From: Acetobacter oeni
GTDB lineage: Bacteria > Pseudomonadota > Alphaproteobacteria > Acetobacterales > Acetobacteraceae
DNA: 64,000 nt
Reading direction: 5' to 3'
Assembly: GCF_011516825.1 (NCBI RefSeq)
Contig: NZ_WOTA01000022.1
Coordinates: 1-64,000, forward strand
The first letter of the stretch is position 1; every line of letters begins with the position of its first letter. The notes below the pieces were generated by a model. The model ran no database searches and was not told the origin of the DNA. It saw only the letters and a program-made list of their open reading frames with translations. A program made the position numbers and the translations under genes. Shown here in pieces: positions 53,242-63,677 of this stretch.

Positions 53242-53877
53242 TTACGTCGAAGAGGCGGCATGGCCCCCGAAATCCCCCAGCAGAATCTCCGAGAGAAACG
53301 GATGATGCGGTGGTAGCAGCGATGCCACACCGTAACAGGCCAGAATAAACAGCGCTGTCACCCCGTAGAGCAGAACCGCCCGCCAGCGACTGATCTCAAG
53401 ACCGCAGCGGGCAATAAACATCCCAAGCCACAGATCATAAAGCTGCGAAGAAAACATGACCGCATGACCGAACCCCGGACGCTCCGCCAGGGACGGCAAT
53501 GCCAGGGTCGAAATTGCCATCACAGCAACAAAGACAAAAACGGAAGTCCACTGGCTCCAGGCCGCCGCCGTCGCATAACGCAGCCAGCGGTCTTCCCTGT
53601 CCCATCGTCTGGTAAAAGCATAGGAAATGACCGGCAGCGCGAGAAAAGCACAGAGAGACAGCTCAACCCTGATCAGCCCGGCAATCGTGTCCTTCCCGAG
53701 CAGCGCCACGAAGAAACTGACGAGATTGAACGCCAGCCCCGGCGCCAGCGCCGCAAGAAACGCGTTCACCGTCCCCCGAAACCGGTTAATCCCCTCAGAT
53801 CGCCCGGATGCCAGCAGAGCCATGCCCTGAATGACGGATTTAGGGTCCGGTCTGTCGTCTGATCTGCTGCCGCTCAC
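53242..53877 (-). CDS. Yip1-domain membrane protein
   Basis: A 211-residue integral membrane protein, started by a GTG that overlaps the dapE stop (GTGA). The cytosolic N-terminus is followed by about five hydrophobic segments (FLAALAPGLAFNLVSFFVAL; LSLCAFLALPVISYAF; WTSVFVFVAVMAISTLALPS; AVLLYGVTALFILACYGVAS). The layout fits the bacterial Yip1 family; no enzymatic motif is seen. Its translational coupling to dapE suggests co-expression but does not reveal a role. A strong terminator follows. Confidence 0.75.
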   Translation of the reverse strand: MSGSRSDDRPDPKSVIQGMALLASGRSEGINRFRGTVNAFLAALAPGLAFNLVSFFVALLGKDTIAGLIRVELSLCAFLALPVISYAFTRRWDREDRWLRYATAAAWSQWTSVFVFVAVMAISTLALPSLAERPGFGHAVMFSSQLYDLWLGMFIARCGLEISRWRAVLLYGVTALFILACYGVASLLPPHHPFLSEILLGDFGGHAASST

Positions 53878-55013
53878 GCCACCATTCTTTCTAGCAGGTC
53901 TTCATAAACCCGGGTCAGACACTCAAGATCGTCAACAGCCACATGCTCATCGATCTGATGCATGCTCGTACCGACCAGACCAAACTCCGCCACCGGGCAA
54001 TATAATGCAATAAAACGGGCATCGGACGTCCCGCCTCCGGTATCCAGCCGTGGCTCCCGCCCGGTCGCAGTCCGAACCGCATCCGCCAGAGCCGCCACTT
54101 CTGGCCCCGGCTTCGTCAGAAAGGACTCGCCGCTGATATGCGCCTCGACCACAGTTCCGGGCGCATAACGCTGACAGATCGTCTCGATCCATCCACGCAG
54201 CGCCCCACCCGTATGAAGGTTGTTAAACCGGATATTCAGCGCCGCCGTCGCCCGGGCCGGAATCACATTGGTCGCCGGATTACCCACATCAATACCGGTA
54301 ACCTGAAGACTCGACGGTTCAAACCACTCCGAACCTTCATCCAGCGGCTCCGCCGTCAGCGCCGAGAGAATCCGCAACAACCGATGAACCGGATTATCCG
54401 CCCGGTGCGGATACGCAACATGCCCCTGCCTGCCATGTACCGTCAGATGCACATTGATACTGCCCCGTCGTCCGATCTTGATGACTTCTCCCATCACCGC
54501 CGGGTTTGTCGGTTCGCCCACCACGCAAAAATCCGGAATTTCGTGATTGCGTCGCATCCACTCCAGCACTTTCTGCGTGCCAAAATGCGCCGGTCCTTCT
54601 TCATCCCCGGTAATCAGCAGACTGATCGACCCGCGAGGCTCCGGCCTGCGCGCCAGAAATGCGGAAACCGCCGCCACAAAGGCCGCGATCCCACCCTTCA
54701 TGTCACACGCGCCCCGCCCGTAGAGTCGTCCGCCGGCGACATCTCCCGCATAAGGACCATGCGTCCAGTCGTCACTACCCGGCGGCACAACATCCGTGTG
54801 CCCAGCAAAGCAAAGATGCGGTCCCCCGGCACCTAAGCGCGCAAACAGATTCGGCGTCCGCTCATCTCCCTCACCAAAGGGCAGATGCGTCACCGTAAAC
54901 CCCATCGCACTCAGCGTCTCACCCAGAGCAATCTGGGACCCGCCCGGATCAGGGGACACCGAAGGATGCCGAATCAGATCAGCGGCGAGATCAATGACAT
55001 TGAGCGGAACGGA
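53874..55013 (-). CDS. dapE: succinyl-diaminopimelate desuccinylase
   Basis: A 379-residue M20 metallohydrolase from ATG 55013, 14 bases after the dapD stop; an upstream frame extension overlaps dapD and is unlikely. Zinc ligands and catalytic residues are visible in CFAGHTDVVPPGS (His, with Asp), ITGDEEGPAHFGT (Glu pair), the dimerisation-domain region INVHLTVHGRQGHVAYPHRA and, at the C-terminus, GTSMHQIDEHV (His). It cleaves N-succinyl-LL-DAP to LL-DAP in lysine and peptidoglycan synthesis. It follows dapD, the preceding enzyme but one. Confidence 0.95.
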   Translation of the reverse strand, partial: SVPLNVIDLAADLIRHPSVSPDPGGSQIALGETLSAMGFTVTHLPFGEGDERTPNLFARLGAGGPHLCFAGHTDVVPPGSDDWTHGPYAGDVAGGRLYGRGACDMKGGIAAFVAAVSAFLARRPEPRGSISLLITGDEEGPAHFGTQKVLEWMRRNHEIPDFCVVGEPTNPAVMGEVIKIGRRGSINVHLTVHGRQGHVAYPHRADNPVHRLLRILSALTAEPLDEGSEWFEPSSLQVTGIDVGNPATNVIPARATAALNIRFNNLHTGGALRGWIETICQRYAPGTVVEAHISGESFLTKPGPEVAALADAVRTATGREPRLDTGGGTSDARFIALYCPVAEFGLVGTSMHQIDEHVAVDDLECLTRVYEDLLERMVA

Positions 55014-55026
55014 CATCAGCTGAGTA

Positions 55027-55875
55027 TCAGTCTCGAAGCAGATCGTTGATTGATGTCTTCGAACGGGTTCGCTCGTCAACCCGCTTCACAATCACGGCAC
55101 ATGCCAGAGAAGGATTGGGCTGCCCCTGCTCATTCACCGGCGTCTTCGGCGGCAGCGATCCCGGCACAACCACTGAATAAGCCGGCACCCGACCCACATG
55201 AATCTCGCCCGTCGCCCGGTCCACGATTTTCGTGGACGCCCCGAGGAACACGCCCATCGACAGAACAGCCCCCGTCTCAACAACCACACCCTCAGCGACT
55301 TCGGACCGCGCGCCGATAAAGCAGTTGTCCTCAATAATTACCGGCGCTGCCTGCAATGGCTCCAGCACGCCGCCAATTCCCACACCGCCACTGATATGGC
55401 AGTTCTTTCCGATCTGCGCACAGCTTCCGACCGTTGACCAGGTGTCGATCATTGTGCCGCTGTCCACACGGGCACCGACATTCACAAAGCTCGGCATCAG
55501 CACCACACCCGGCGCAATAAACGCCGAACGACGCACGACCGCGCCCGGAACCGTCCGGAAACCGGCCGAGGCGAACTGCGCAGCATCCCATCCGGCAAAT
55601 TTCAGCGGAACCTTGTCGAAAGCCGGCGCACCCGCCGCGCCGGCCTCCATCACGGCGTTATCGAACAGCCTGAATGACAGCAACACCGCCTTTTTCAGCC
55701 ATTCATGCACCCGCCACCCGGCCTCGGACGGCTCTGCAACACGCAGATGGCCTGAATCGAGCGCCTCCAGCGCGGTCTCAATGGCAGCGCGGTCTTCGCC
55801 GGATGTCGCGGGCGAAACAGACGCACGCGCCTCCCAGAGTGCTTCGATCCGGGACTGAAGTTTTTGTTCGCTCAT
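55027..55875 (-). CDS. dapD: tetrahydrodipicolinate N-succinyltransferase
   Basis: A 282-residue hexapeptide-repeat acyltransferase from ATG 55875, giving the expected start [15 protein letters not shown]. The left-handed beta-helix repeats run through [40 protein letters not shown] and [20 protein letters not shown]. It succinylates tetrahydrodipicolinate in the lysine/DAP pathway. It leads the dapD-dapE-Yip1 operon. Confidence 0.95.
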   Translation of the reverse strand: MSEQKLQSRIEALWEARASVSPATSGEDRAAIETALEALDSGHLRVAEPSEAGWRVHEWLKKAVLLSFRLFDNAVMEAGAAGAPAFDKVPLKFAGWDAAQFASAGFRTVPGAVVRRSAFIAPGVVLMPSFVNVGARVDSGTMIDTWSTVGSCAQIGKNCHISGGVGIGGVLEPLQAAPVIIEDNCFIGARSEVAEGVVVETGAVLSMGVFLGASTKIVDRATGEIHVGRVPAYSVVVPGSLPPKTPVNEQGQPNPSLACAVIVKRVDERTRSKTSINDLLRD

Positions 55876-56028
55876 CGTTTTCCACACTCAAAACCGGCTG
55901 CGTCACGCCACCCGACCGCTCTCAGCGGACTATCTCGTCGCAGCCGGACCATGCTGATCGTGTCCGCTCCTGTCAACGCAGAGGTTTTTAACGGAACAGA
56001 AACTATTCAAAGGTGAAATGCCCCGGAC

Positions 56029-57447
56029 ATGAACACAATGCCTCCTTCTTCTGTCCCGGATTCGTATCCACCCGAGAATGGTGGTGAACTCATGGACGCC
56101 CTCCTGGCCAGCCGCAAACGGTGGAAAAGCCTGACGCAGCTCGTCGCGGATCTCATCTTCGAAACCGACGAGGAGGGACTCTTCACCTTCTTTGAAGCCG
56201 GTTCCGCACTCGGCTGGGCCGATCACGAACTGATCGGCGAAAACAGCAAAAGACTGCTCCCCTTCGTGGACGCCGCGCCCGGCCCGAGCCCGTTTCTGAC
56301 CCACACCGTCATGCGTGGTCGCCGCTGCTGGATCAAACGGGCTGACGGCACATTCAGCTGCCTGCTCATCTATGCGACCCCCCTGCAATCCCCATCCGGT
56401 CACCACGCCGGCGTAAGAGGGCTGGGGATCGATGTCTCCGGAGAGGCTCATGCCAACGCCGATCTTTCTGTCGCGCATCTGCACAGTCAAATCATCCGGC
56501 GCATCACCACGACAATGCGGTCCCGCGCCCTGTCCCGCCTCGGCATCCCGCCCGCCTTCGAAGAACTCGCTGCTCTCCTGGGAGCCGCCGGCGGCATCCT
56601 GATCTCCGAGCCCCCCAAAAGCGATACCGATTTCTGCGAAGATGACGAGAGCGATTTTGTCCACCGCATTGAGGGCACGGCCGCGTCCTTCGATGCGGAA
56701 ATCGAGGCTCTGCTCCGCGAACCCGGGGACGACACAGTTTTTGAACCGCAGTTCCTGCAGCTTGACGGGCATGACGTCATCATCTGCCACAGCCGGGTGC
56801 GCTACAATACCCCGGCGGTAATGGCGCTCTGGCGGGACGGACTGGGCGTCTGGAGCCAGGACGACGCCAATCTTGCTGACGCCGCTCTCTCTACCTTCGC
56901 AACCGCGCTCGAAATGGGTGCCCTGAACCGCGCCCTGGCACGCAATGCCCGTTTCGATCCGCTGACCGGAATGCTGAACCGGAACGGCATGATCGCCGAA
57001 GTCGCACGGCGCCTGCCCCGCCTTGATCGCGAGCGCCTCTCAGGAACGCTCCTTGTCATCGGTCTCGACAGATTTTCGGAGATCAACACCAGATTCGGCT
57101 TCGAGGCGGGCGACAGCGCGCTTCAGCAGATCGCAACCTATCTGCGTGACGCCATCCGCCCGACCGATCTCGCTGGGCGTCTCGGCGGAGACATTTTCGG
57201 ACTCTGGCTTGATGGCGCTGATCATTTCGTCGCCGCCGAACGCGCCGAAACCTTTTGCCAGCAGGGTGCGGCCATTTTCCTCTCCGAACCCGTCGCGCTG
57301 ACATTCTCGGTCGGTCTTGCCGCACGCAACTGGGAAGCCGGAGAGGGGGCCGAATCCCTCATCGATCGCGCCAGCCTCGCTATGCGCAGTGTAAAACTCG
57401 CCGGAGGTGCACGCTGGCACACCTCCCTGGAAGAATCCTCACCATGA
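56029..57447 (+). CDS. PAS-GGDEF protein with degenerate GGDIF motif
   Basis: A 472-residue signalling protein. A PAS-like domain lies at about residues 30-140 (SLTQLVADLIFETDEEGLFT), a helical/GAF-like region follows, and a GGDEF domain fills about 310-465 (DPLTGMLNRNGMIAEVARRL; LVIGLDRFSEINTRFGFEAG). The catalytic loop reads GGDIF at residues 386-390, so the GGDEF glutamate is replaced by isoleucine. Loss of this metal-binding residue usually destroys cyclic-di-GMP synthesis, so it may act as a receptor or scaffold. No transmembrane segment is seen. Its stop overlaps the start of the next gene (ATGA). Confidence 0.85.
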   Translation: MNTMPPSSVPDSYPPENGGELMDALLASRKRWKSLTQLVADLIFETDEEGLFTFFEAGSALGWADHELIGENSKRLLPFVDAAPGPSPFLTHTVMRGRRCWIKRADGTFSCLLIYATPLQSPSGHHAGVRGLGIDVSGEAHANADLSVAHLHSQIIRRITTTMRSRALSRLGIPPAFEELAALLGAAGGILISEPPKSDTDFCEDDESDFVHRIEGTAASFDAEIEALLREPGDDTVFEPQFLQLDGHDVIICHSRVRYNTPAVMALWRDGLGVWSQDDANLADAALSTFATALEMGALNRALARNARFDPLTGMLNRNGMIAEVARRLPRLDRERLSGTLLVIGLDRFSEINTRFGFEAGDSALQQIATYLRDAIRPTDLAGRLGGDIFGLWLDGADHFVAAERAETFCQQGAAIFLSEPVALTFSVGLAARNWEAGEGAESLIDRASLAMRSVKLAGGARWHTSLEESSP

Positions 57448-58487
57448 CATCATCCATCGATCCGAAATTTTTTCAGATTCTCCCGACCCGCGCGCTTTCT
57501 TCTGGCCCCGCACAGAAAGCAGAACCGACCCGCGCGAAAAGCCGGAGCCTGAAAACATCGATTCCCGGCAAGGTCGCCTCTTCTGCCTGGGAGGTTCTGA
57601 AGGAGCGCATCCGCGCCCTGCGCCAGGATGCCAGCAACTCCCGGATCGATGCACTGTCCGCTTCCCTTCAGGGAACCATGGAACAGATGCTTGCCGAAAA
57701 CTGGCAACGTGCCCAGCACGTCATCGCGGATGCCGCAGGGGACGCACTGGCTATCGCCATCATCGGCTCCCTGTCCGAGTCTCCCACCGTCGTTAGACAT
57801 CTCATGACGGAAATCGACGACGCCACACTCAGCGATGAACTCCGTCGCCGGGAGGAAGGCGCCGAGATCTTCCAGGCTCCGGCCGCAACATCCTCACGGA
57901 CCATGCTGGCAACACTGTCCAGTCAGAAAATCACACGGATCGAACCTGCTCTGGATGAAATAGAGCGCCAGCCCCGACACCAACCGACCCCGCTCGGCTA
58001 CGACTGCACCGCAACTGTAAAAGCGCTCGTGCGGGAACGCTGCGCAAGCCTGGTTCCCCCCGTGCGCATGAAAATCGAAAAAGAACTCTCGTTCGAGCTC
58101 TCCGCGACCTCCGAAGTGACCTTCACGCCCCCGGCGGACCCGGTAACATTACCTAAAGCCTCCGACGACAATATCGAAGCCATGAAACACGCGCTCAGCG
58201 ACAATGACGTCGATGCCGCAGTCGAGGCCCTGAGCCGACTGCCCGGCTGCACACCCGAACTGACCCGCGAAGCCATCAACGGACGAAACGCACGCGCCAT
58301 CACTTCACTGGGCTGGAAGCTCGGCCTGCCGGCGTCGCTGACCTCCGCCGTCCAGATCCATCTCGCTCTTATCCCGCCAGCCCGCGCCATCCTTCCGCGG
58401 GAGGATGGCGATTACGCCCTCACACCGCGCGAAATGAACTGGCAACTGGACTTTCTGCGCGACAAATGCGCCGCCGTCGCTGCCTGA
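57444..58487 (+). CDS. DUF2336-like protein
   Basis: A 347-residue protein from ATG 57444, overlapping the GGDEF-protein stop by four bases. It is helix-rich; the stretch ALRQDASNSRIDALSASLQG, then LAIAIIGSLSESPTVVRHLM and VEALSRLPGCTPELTREAIN, suggests helical repeats of the DUF2336 kind, but the match is by impression. The C-terminal end has LTPREMNWQLDFLRDKCAAV. No enzyme motif is visible. Coupled translation with a cyclic-di-GMP-type protein points to a shared signalling role. Confidence 0.5.
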   Translation: MTSSIDPKFFQILPTRALSSGPAQKAEPTRAKSRSLKTSIPGKVASSAWEVLKERIRALRQDASNSRIDALSASLQGTMEQMLAENWQRAQHVIADAAGDALAIAIIGSLSESPTVVRHLMTEIDDATLSDELRRREEGAEIFQAPAATSSRTMLATLSSQKITRIEPALDEIERQPRHQPTPLGYDCTATVKALVRERCASLVPPVRMKIEKELSFELSATSEVTFTPPADPVTLPKASDDNIEAMKHALSDNDVDAAVEALSRLPGCTPELTREAINGRNARAITSLGWKLGLPASLTSAVQIHLALIPPARAILPREDGDYALTPREMNWQLDFLRDKCAAVAA

Positions 58488-58496
58488 CTCTTCGGA

Positions 58497-58994
58497 TTAC
58501 TCTTCCTCGCTGAACCAGGACGGCGAGGAAGACAACGCGAAGCGGTCCAGCGCACCCTGCAGCATGTAGGCTGCCGCCATCTTGTCCACCACATCCGCCC
58601 GCTTCTTCCGGGACAGATCGGCCTCGTCGATCAGCGCCCGGTTAACGGCGGACGAGGACAACCGTTCATCCCACATCGCCACCGGAACCCCCACCAGACC
58701 GGAGAGCGCCAGCGCCCAGTCCCGCGCCGCCTGCGCTGCCGGGCCGAACTGTCCGTCGAGAGACAGGGGCAGCCCCACCACCAGACCCGCAACGCCATGC
58801 TCCCGGATAATCGCGGATATTTTCCCCGCCATCACCGAAAGCTTCTCCCGCTTCAGAGTCCCGTAAGGAGATGCCACCATCCGCATGACATCAGAAAGAG
58901 CCAGTCCGACGCTCTTCGCGCCGGGATCGATTCCGAGCAATCGCTGACCCGGACCCAGGTCAGCCATCAGCTCCGCTATGTTGAACAGTGCCAT
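58497..58994 (-). CDS. ruvX: RuvX/YqgF family nuclease-fold protein
   Basis: A 165-residue RNase H-like protein from ATG 58994; the open frame extends upstream but the family begins here (LGPGQRLLGIDPGAKSVGLA). Conserved acidic residues are Asp in GIDPGAKSVG, Glu in WDERLSSSAV and Asp in KRADVVDKMAAAYMLQGALD; GLVVGLPLSLDGQFGP is also typical. The family (RuvX/YqgF) acts on 16S rRNA 5' processing and was proposed as a Holliday-junction resolvase. It is convergent with the DUF2336-like gene and divergent from gatC. Confidence 0.93.
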   Translation of the reverse strand: MALFNIAELMADLGPGQRLLGIDPGAKSVGLALSDVMRMVASPYGTLKREKLSVMAGKISAIIREHGVAGLVVGLPLSLDGQFGPAAQAARDWALALSGLVGVPVAMWDERLSSSAVNRALIDEADLSRKKRADVVDKMAAAYMLQGALDRFALSSSPSWFSEEE

Positions 58995-59067
58995 GCCCTG
59001 AGGGTATGTTGCGCCGCCGGTGGCAACGCCAGCGCTTTTTTTCCTCTGACCAGAGAGATTCTGCTTC

Positions 59068-59358
59068 ATGTCGCTCGATCCCGCGACCACGAGACGCATC
59101 GCCAGACTGGCCCGGATCGGGCTCGATGACCAGGAAACCGAAACCGTCCGCACACAGCTCGGCGGAATCCTCGGCTGGATCGAAATCCTTAACGAGGTTG
59201 ATGTCGAAGGCGTGCCTCCCATGGTCGGCACCAGCATGAACACTGCCCTGACCCGGCGCCCTGACGCCGTGACCGACGGTAACTGTCAGGAAAAAGTGCT
59301 CTCCAACGCCCCCGACCGCGCCGGTCCTTTCTTTACCGTCCCGAAGGTGGTCGAGTGA
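59068..59358 (+). CDS. gatC: Asp/Glu-tRNA amidotransferase subunit C
   Basis: A 96-residue GatC, a helical clamp that holds GatA and GatB together. It starts [20 protein letters not shown] and has the typical [20 protein letters not shown] and C-terminal [19 protein letters not shown]. It is the first gene of gatCAB; the TGA overlaps the ATG of gatA by one base. Confidence 0.95.
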   Translation: MSLDPATTRRIARLARIGLDDQETETVRTQLGGILGWIEILNEVDVEGVPPMVGTSMNTALTRRPDAVTDGNCQEKVLSNAPDRAGPFFTVPKVVE

Positions 59359-60842
59359 TGCTCACAGATCTGACAATCGCCCAGGCCGCCGCGGGGCTCC
59401 GCAAGCGTGACTTCTCCGCCACGGAGCTGACGAAAGCGCACATCAGCGCCATCGGCCAGCTCAACGGGCGTCTGAACGCCTACATCACCGTCACCGCCGA
59501 TCAGGCCGAAACCGCCGCCACCCGGGCCGATAAAACCCTCGCCGCAGGCGACGCTCCGACGCTGACCGGCATCCCCCTCGGCATCAAGGACCTGTTCTGC
59601 ACAAATGGCGTCCGAACCACCGCCGGCAGCCGCATCCTCAGCAACTTCGTCCCGCCTTATGAAAGCACCGTCACGGCAAACCTGCTGAAAAATGGTGCCG
59701 TCTTCCTCGGTAAAACCAATCTCGACGAATTCGCCATGGGCTCGGCCAACCTCACATCGGCCTTCGGTGAAGTTGAAAACCCCTGGCACCGCAGCAGCGA
59801 CAGCACCGCTCTGGTCCCCGGCGGGTCGTCCGGTGGCTCCGCTGCCGCCGTCGCTGCCCATATCGCCATGGGCGCCACAGGTACCGATACCGGCGGCTCC
59901 ATTCGCCAGCCCGCCGCCTATTGCGGTATCGTCGGCCTGAAACCAACCTACGGCCGGTGCAGCCGCTGGGGCACCATCGCTTTCGCAAGTTCCCTCGACC
60001 AGGCCGGTCCCATGACCCGCACCGTCGAAGACGCCGCCATCATGCTCCAGGCCATGGCCGGACACGACCCGAAAGACAGCACCAGCGCCAGTATCGCCGT
60101 GCCGGATTACCGCGCCGCCACAACCCGCAGCCTCAAAGGTTTGCGCGTCGGTATCCCCGCCGAATACCGGCCGGACGGCATGTCTGAAGAGCTGCTCGCC
60201 GTCTGGCAGAAAGGCATCGACATGCTCCGCGAAGCCGGATGCGAAATCGTCGACGTCTCCCTGCCACACACAAAATACGGCCTCGCAACGTACTACATCA
60301 TCGCCCCGGCCGAGTGCTCCTCCAACCTCGCCCGCTACGACGGCATCCGCTTCGGCGTCCGTGCCGAAGGCGCCACCAGCCTCGATGACCTCTACGAAAA
60401 AAGCCGCCACAACGGCTTCGGCGAGGAAGTCCGCCGCCGTATCCTCGTCGGCACCTACGTGCTGTCCGCGGGCTATTACGACGCCTACTATCTGAAAGCG
60501 CAGAAAGTCCGCACCCTCATTCAGCGCGACTTCGCCACGGCTTTCGAAAAGGTGGATGTGCTGCTCACCCCGACAGCACCCACCGCCGCCTTCGGACATA
60601 ACGAAAAACCCGATGACCCCGTGCAGATGTATCTCAACGACATCTTCACAGTCCCGGCCAGCATGGCCGGTCAGCCCGCCATGTCCGTCCCCGTCGCGCT
60701 CGACAGCCGGGGCCTGCCACTCGGCCTTCAGCTGATCGGTCGCCATTTCGACGAAGAAACCCTCATCGCCGCCGGCGCCGCGCTGGAAAAATCCGCCGCT
60801 TTCTCCGCCCGGCCCGATCTGCGCGCAGGAGCAGCCGCATGA
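59358..60842 (+). CDS. gatA: Asp/Glu-tRNA amidotransferase subunit A
   Basis: A 494-residue amidase-signature protein that releases ammonia from glutamine for tRNA-dependent amidation. The Ser-cisSer-Lys triad is visible: Lys in [14 protein letters not shown], the Gly/Ser loop [12 protein letters not shown] and [12 protein letters not shown]. The ATG at 59358 overlaps the gatC stop; a GTG three bases before is also possible. Its end overlaps gatB by four bases. Confidence 0.97.
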   Translation: MLTDLTIAQAAAGLRKRDFSATELTKAHISAIGQLNGRLNAYITVTADQAETAATRADKTLAAGDAPTLTGIPLGIKDLFCTNGVRTTAGSRILSNFVPPYESTVTANLLKNGAVFLGKTNLDEFAMGSANLTSAFGEVENPWHRSSDSTALVPGGSSGGSAAAVAAHIAMGATGTDTGGSIRQPAAYCGIVGLKPTYGRCSRWGTIAFASSLDQAGPMTRTVEDAAIMLQAMAGHDPKDSTSASIAVPDYRAATTRSLKGLRVGIPAEYRPDGMSEELLAVWQKGIDMLREAGCEIVDVSLPHTKYGLATYYIIAPAECSSNLARYDGIRFGVRAEGATSLDDLYEKSRHNGFGEEVRRRILVGTYVLSAGYYDAYYLKAQKVRTLIQRDFATAFEKVDVLLTPTAPTAAFGHNEKPDDPVQMYLNDIFTVPASMAGQPAMSVPVALDSRGLPLGLQLIGRHFDEETLIAAGAALEKSAAFSARPDLRAGAAA

Positions 60843-62296
60843 GCTACACAATCGAAGGCAGCACCGGAACCTGGGAAATCGTCGTCGGACTCGAAGTCCA
60901 CGCTCAGGTCATCAGCAAATCCAAACTGTTCTCCGGCGCCTCAACCGCGTTCGGCGGCGAACCCAATACCCAGGTCAGCCTCATCGACGCCGGCTTCCCC
61001 GGTATGCTGCCGGTCATCAACGGGGAATGCGTCGCCCAGGCCGTCCGCACAGGTCTCGGCCTGAAAGCCCGGATCAATCTGGAAAGCCGCTTCGACCGGA
61101 AAAATTACTTCTATGCCGATCTGCCGCAGGGCTATCAGATCAGCCAGTTCGCCCACCCCATCATCGGCGAGGGCAAAATCGAGATCGAACTCTCCGATGG
61201 CAGTACCCGCGAAATCGGCATCACCCGCCTGCATCTGGAACAGGATGCCGGCAAACTCCTGCACGACCAGGACCCGAAACTGTCCTTCATCGACCTCAAC
61301 CGCGCCGGCGTGGCCCTGATGGAAATCGTCAGCGAACCCGATATCCGCACTCCCGAGGAGGCCGGCGCCTATCTGCGTAAACTGCGCCAGATCCTGCGCT
61401 ATCTCGGCACCTGCGACGGCAACATGGACGAAGGCTCCATGCGCGCCGATGTCAACGTCTCCGTCCGCCGCAATGCCGGCGAACCGTTTCGCACCCGCTG
61501 CGAAATCAAGAACGTCAACTCCATCCGCTTCGTCACGCAGGCCATTGAAATCGAAGCTGCCCGGCAGGTCGAAATCTGGGAATCCGGCGGGAGCGTCGAT
61601 CAGGAAACCCGCCTCTTCGATCCGGGTCGCGGTGAAACCCGCTCGCTCCGCTCCAAGGAAGACGCGCACGATTACCGCTATTTCCCCGACCCCGACCTGC
61701 TTCCGCTGGTCATCGAACAGAACTGGGTCGATCAGCTCAAAGCCGGCCTCCCGGAACTCCCCGACGAAAAGCGCGCCCGCTTTCAGAAGGAATACGGAAT
61801 CACTGCCTACGACGCAGGTGTCCTCGTCGCCGAACAGGCCACTGCCGACTTCTACGAGAGCGTGGCGAAAAGCCGCGACGGCAAATCCGCCGCCGCCTGG
61901 ATGACCGGAGATTTCTTCGCCGCCCTCAACCGCACCGGCAGGTCAATCGACGAAAGCCCTGTCGGAGCCGATAAACTCGGTGCCATGCTCGACCTTATTG
62001 CCGACAGCACCATCAACGGCAAAATCGCCAAGGACGTGCTGGAGACGATGTTCGAAACCGGCGAAACCCCGCTGGAAATCGTCGAGCGCAAAGGCCTCCG
62101 CCAGGTCACCGATACCGGTGCCATCGAAAAAGCCGCCGATGACGTCATTGCAAACAACGCCGACAAACTCGAACAGTATCGCGGCGGCAAGGACAAACTC
62201 TTCGGCTTCTTCGTCGGCCAAGTCATGAAAGCCACTCAGGGCAAAGCCAATCCTGCCATGGTCAACGAAATCCTGAAAAAGAAAATCCACGGCTGA
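60839..62296 (+). CDS. gatB: Asp/Glu-tRNA amidotransferase subunit B
   Basis: A 485-residue GatB kinase/amidation subunit. It begins near [20 protein letters not shown] and carries [37 protein letters not shown] ([19 protein letters not shown]), [20 protein letters not shown] and [14 protein letters not shown]. The C-terminal YqeY-like tail that contacts the tRNA is present ([16 protein letters not shown]). The gatCAB operon converts misacylated Glu-tRNA(Gln) and Asp-tRNA(Asn). Confidence 0.97.
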   Translation: MSYTIEGSTGTWEIVVGLEVHAQVISKSKLFSGASTAFGGEPNTQVSLIDAGFPGMLPVINGECVAQAVRTGLGLKARINLESRFDRKNYFYADLPQGYQISQFAHPIIGEGKIEIELSDGSTREIGITRLHLEQDAGKLLHDQDPKLSFIDLNRAGVALMEIVSEPDIRTPEEAGAYLRKLRQILRYLGTCDGNMDEGSMRADVNVSVRRNAGEPFRTRCEIKNVNSIRFVTQAIEIEAARQVEIWESGGSVDQETRLFDPGRGETRSLRSKEDAHDYRYFPDPDLLPLVIEQNWVDQLKAGLPELPDEKRARFQKEYGITAYDAGVLVAEQATADFYESVAKSRDGKSAAAWMTGDFFAALNRTGRSIDESPVGADKLGAMLDLIADSTINGKIAKDVLETMFETGETPLEIVERKGLRQVTDTGAIEKAADDVIANNADKLEQYRGGKDKLFGFFVGQVMKATQGKANPAMVNEILKKKIHG

Positions 62297-62300
62297 TAAA

Positions 62301-62329
62301 GCGCAAAGACGATAAAAACGTCTCTGCGC
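62301..62329 (+). terminator. hairpin after gatB
   Basis: GCGCAAAGACG (62301-62311) and CGTCTCTGCGC (62319-62329) pair with one mismatch around an A-rich loop, four bases after the gatB stop. There is no U run, so an intrinsic terminator is plausible but not typical. The rest of 62330-62552 shows nothing else. Confidence 0.45.
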
Positions 62330-62552
62330 GACACAGGCCGGAAATCAGCAGACCCACCCTCTGTATGAGGTCCGGCGCAGCCCTCTGATCAAAATACGGC
62401 CTGCCTGCGCCTCGTCGCGACATGCAGGATTTTGAGCTGCTTTCTATAGAACGGACAGGGACGATTTACGCATCCACGCGGGTCAGAACCATTCGTGACC
62501 AGAGGCGTCTTCCCCCATCCCGGTCTGGAAAATAACCGTTGGAAATGCCCTT

Positions 62553-63677
62553 TCAGAGGAGCACCAGATCATCCCTATGGATCAGCTCATCCCGGCCATG
62601 CCAGCCAAGAATCACCTCGAACTCTTCCGAGCGCCGCCCGGCAATGCGTCGCGCCTCATCCGCCGCGTAGCCGCACAGACCTCGTCCCAGTTCCTGGCCA
62701 TCCCGGCTGACAACCAGCACAAGATCCCCGCGCTCGAACTCACCTGTGACCCCTACGACGCCGACAGCCAGCAACGAGCCCCCCTGCGCCAGCGCCCGCT
62801 CCGCCCCCGCATCGACAGTGATCTCACCGGCAGCTGTCAGCCCTCCGGCAATCCAGCGCTTGCGAGCCGACCGGCTGTCCGCTCCGGGCAGGAACCATGT
62901 GCAGCGCGCTCCGTCACGCAGAGCCGCCAGCGGATGCTCCCGTTTCCCGAGCGCAATCGCCATCGCGCAACCCGATCCGGTCGCGATATGCGCCGCCACA
63001 AGCTTCGTCCGCATCCCACCCGAAGAATATCCTGGCGGCGGCGCTCCGCCCATAGCGTCGATCTCGGCTGTCAGCGTCTCCACTACGGGAATATGCGCCG
63101 CATCCGGGTCCGTGCGCGGATCGGCGGTATAAAGCCCGTCAATATCCGAAAGCAGAATCAACTGATCCGCATCGATCATCTGCGCGACACGCGCGGCAAG
63201 ACGATCGTTATCGCCAAACCGGATCTCCGTCGTCGCCACGGTATCGTTTTCGTTGATGACGGGAACACACCCCAGTCCCAGCAACGTATCCAGTGTCGCA
63301 CGAGCATTGAGATACCGCCGGCGATCCTCGGTATCGTCCGGTGTCAGCAGCAGTTGTGCCGCCGTCAGCCCGCGTTCCGACAACACCGCGCTCCATGCCT
63401 GTGCCAGCCGGATCTGCCCCACCGCCGCCGCCGCCTGTTTTTCCTCCAGCCGTAACGCCCTTTGGGGCAACCCCAGGGAATGCCGCGCCAGCGCAATCGC
63501 CCCGGAGGAGACCAGCACAACCTCAGTCCCGGCCGCCCGCAACGCGGCAATATCGTCGGCCACCCCGCCCAGCCAGACCTCACGCGGCGCCGCCCGCTCC
63601 GGATCAACCAGCAGCGCGCTGCCGATCTTCACCACCACCCGCCGGGCTGTGGCAAGACGCGGAGGCTGGTTCGTCAT
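62553..63677 (-). CDS. proB: glutamate 5-kinase
   Basis: A 374-residue kinase for the first step of proline synthesis. It starts near [18 protein letters not shown] and contains [60 protein letters not shown] and [23 protein letters not shown] ([20 protein letters not shown]). A C-terminal PUA domain is present (about residues 285-370). It overlaps the obgE stop by four bases at its start, so the two are transcribed together, obgE first. Confidence 0.96.
   Translation of the reverse strand: MTNQPPRLATARRVVVKIGSALLVDPERAAPREVWLGGVADDIAALRAAGTEVVLVSSGAIALARHSLGLPQRALRLEEKQAAAAVGQIRLAQAWSAVLSERGLTAAQLLLTPDDTEDRRRYLNARATLDTLLGLGCVPVINENDTVATTEIRFGDNDRLAARVAQMIDADQLILLSDIDGLYTADPRTDPDAAHIPVVETLTAEIDAMGGAPPPGYSSGGMRTKLVAAHIATGSGCAMAIALGKREHPLAALRDGARCTWFLPGADSRSARKRWIAGGLTAAGEITVDAGAERALAQGGSLLAVGVVGVTGEFERGDLVLVVSRDGQELGRGLCGYAADEARRIAGRRSEEFEVILGWHGRDELIHRDDLVLL

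Noticed and set aside
59286..60851. Long open frame on the strand opposite gatA (about 520 codons)
   Set aside because: It mirrors gatA codons in a GC-rich genome, is Gly/Ala/Asp-rich with no family motif, and gatA is an unmistakable gene.
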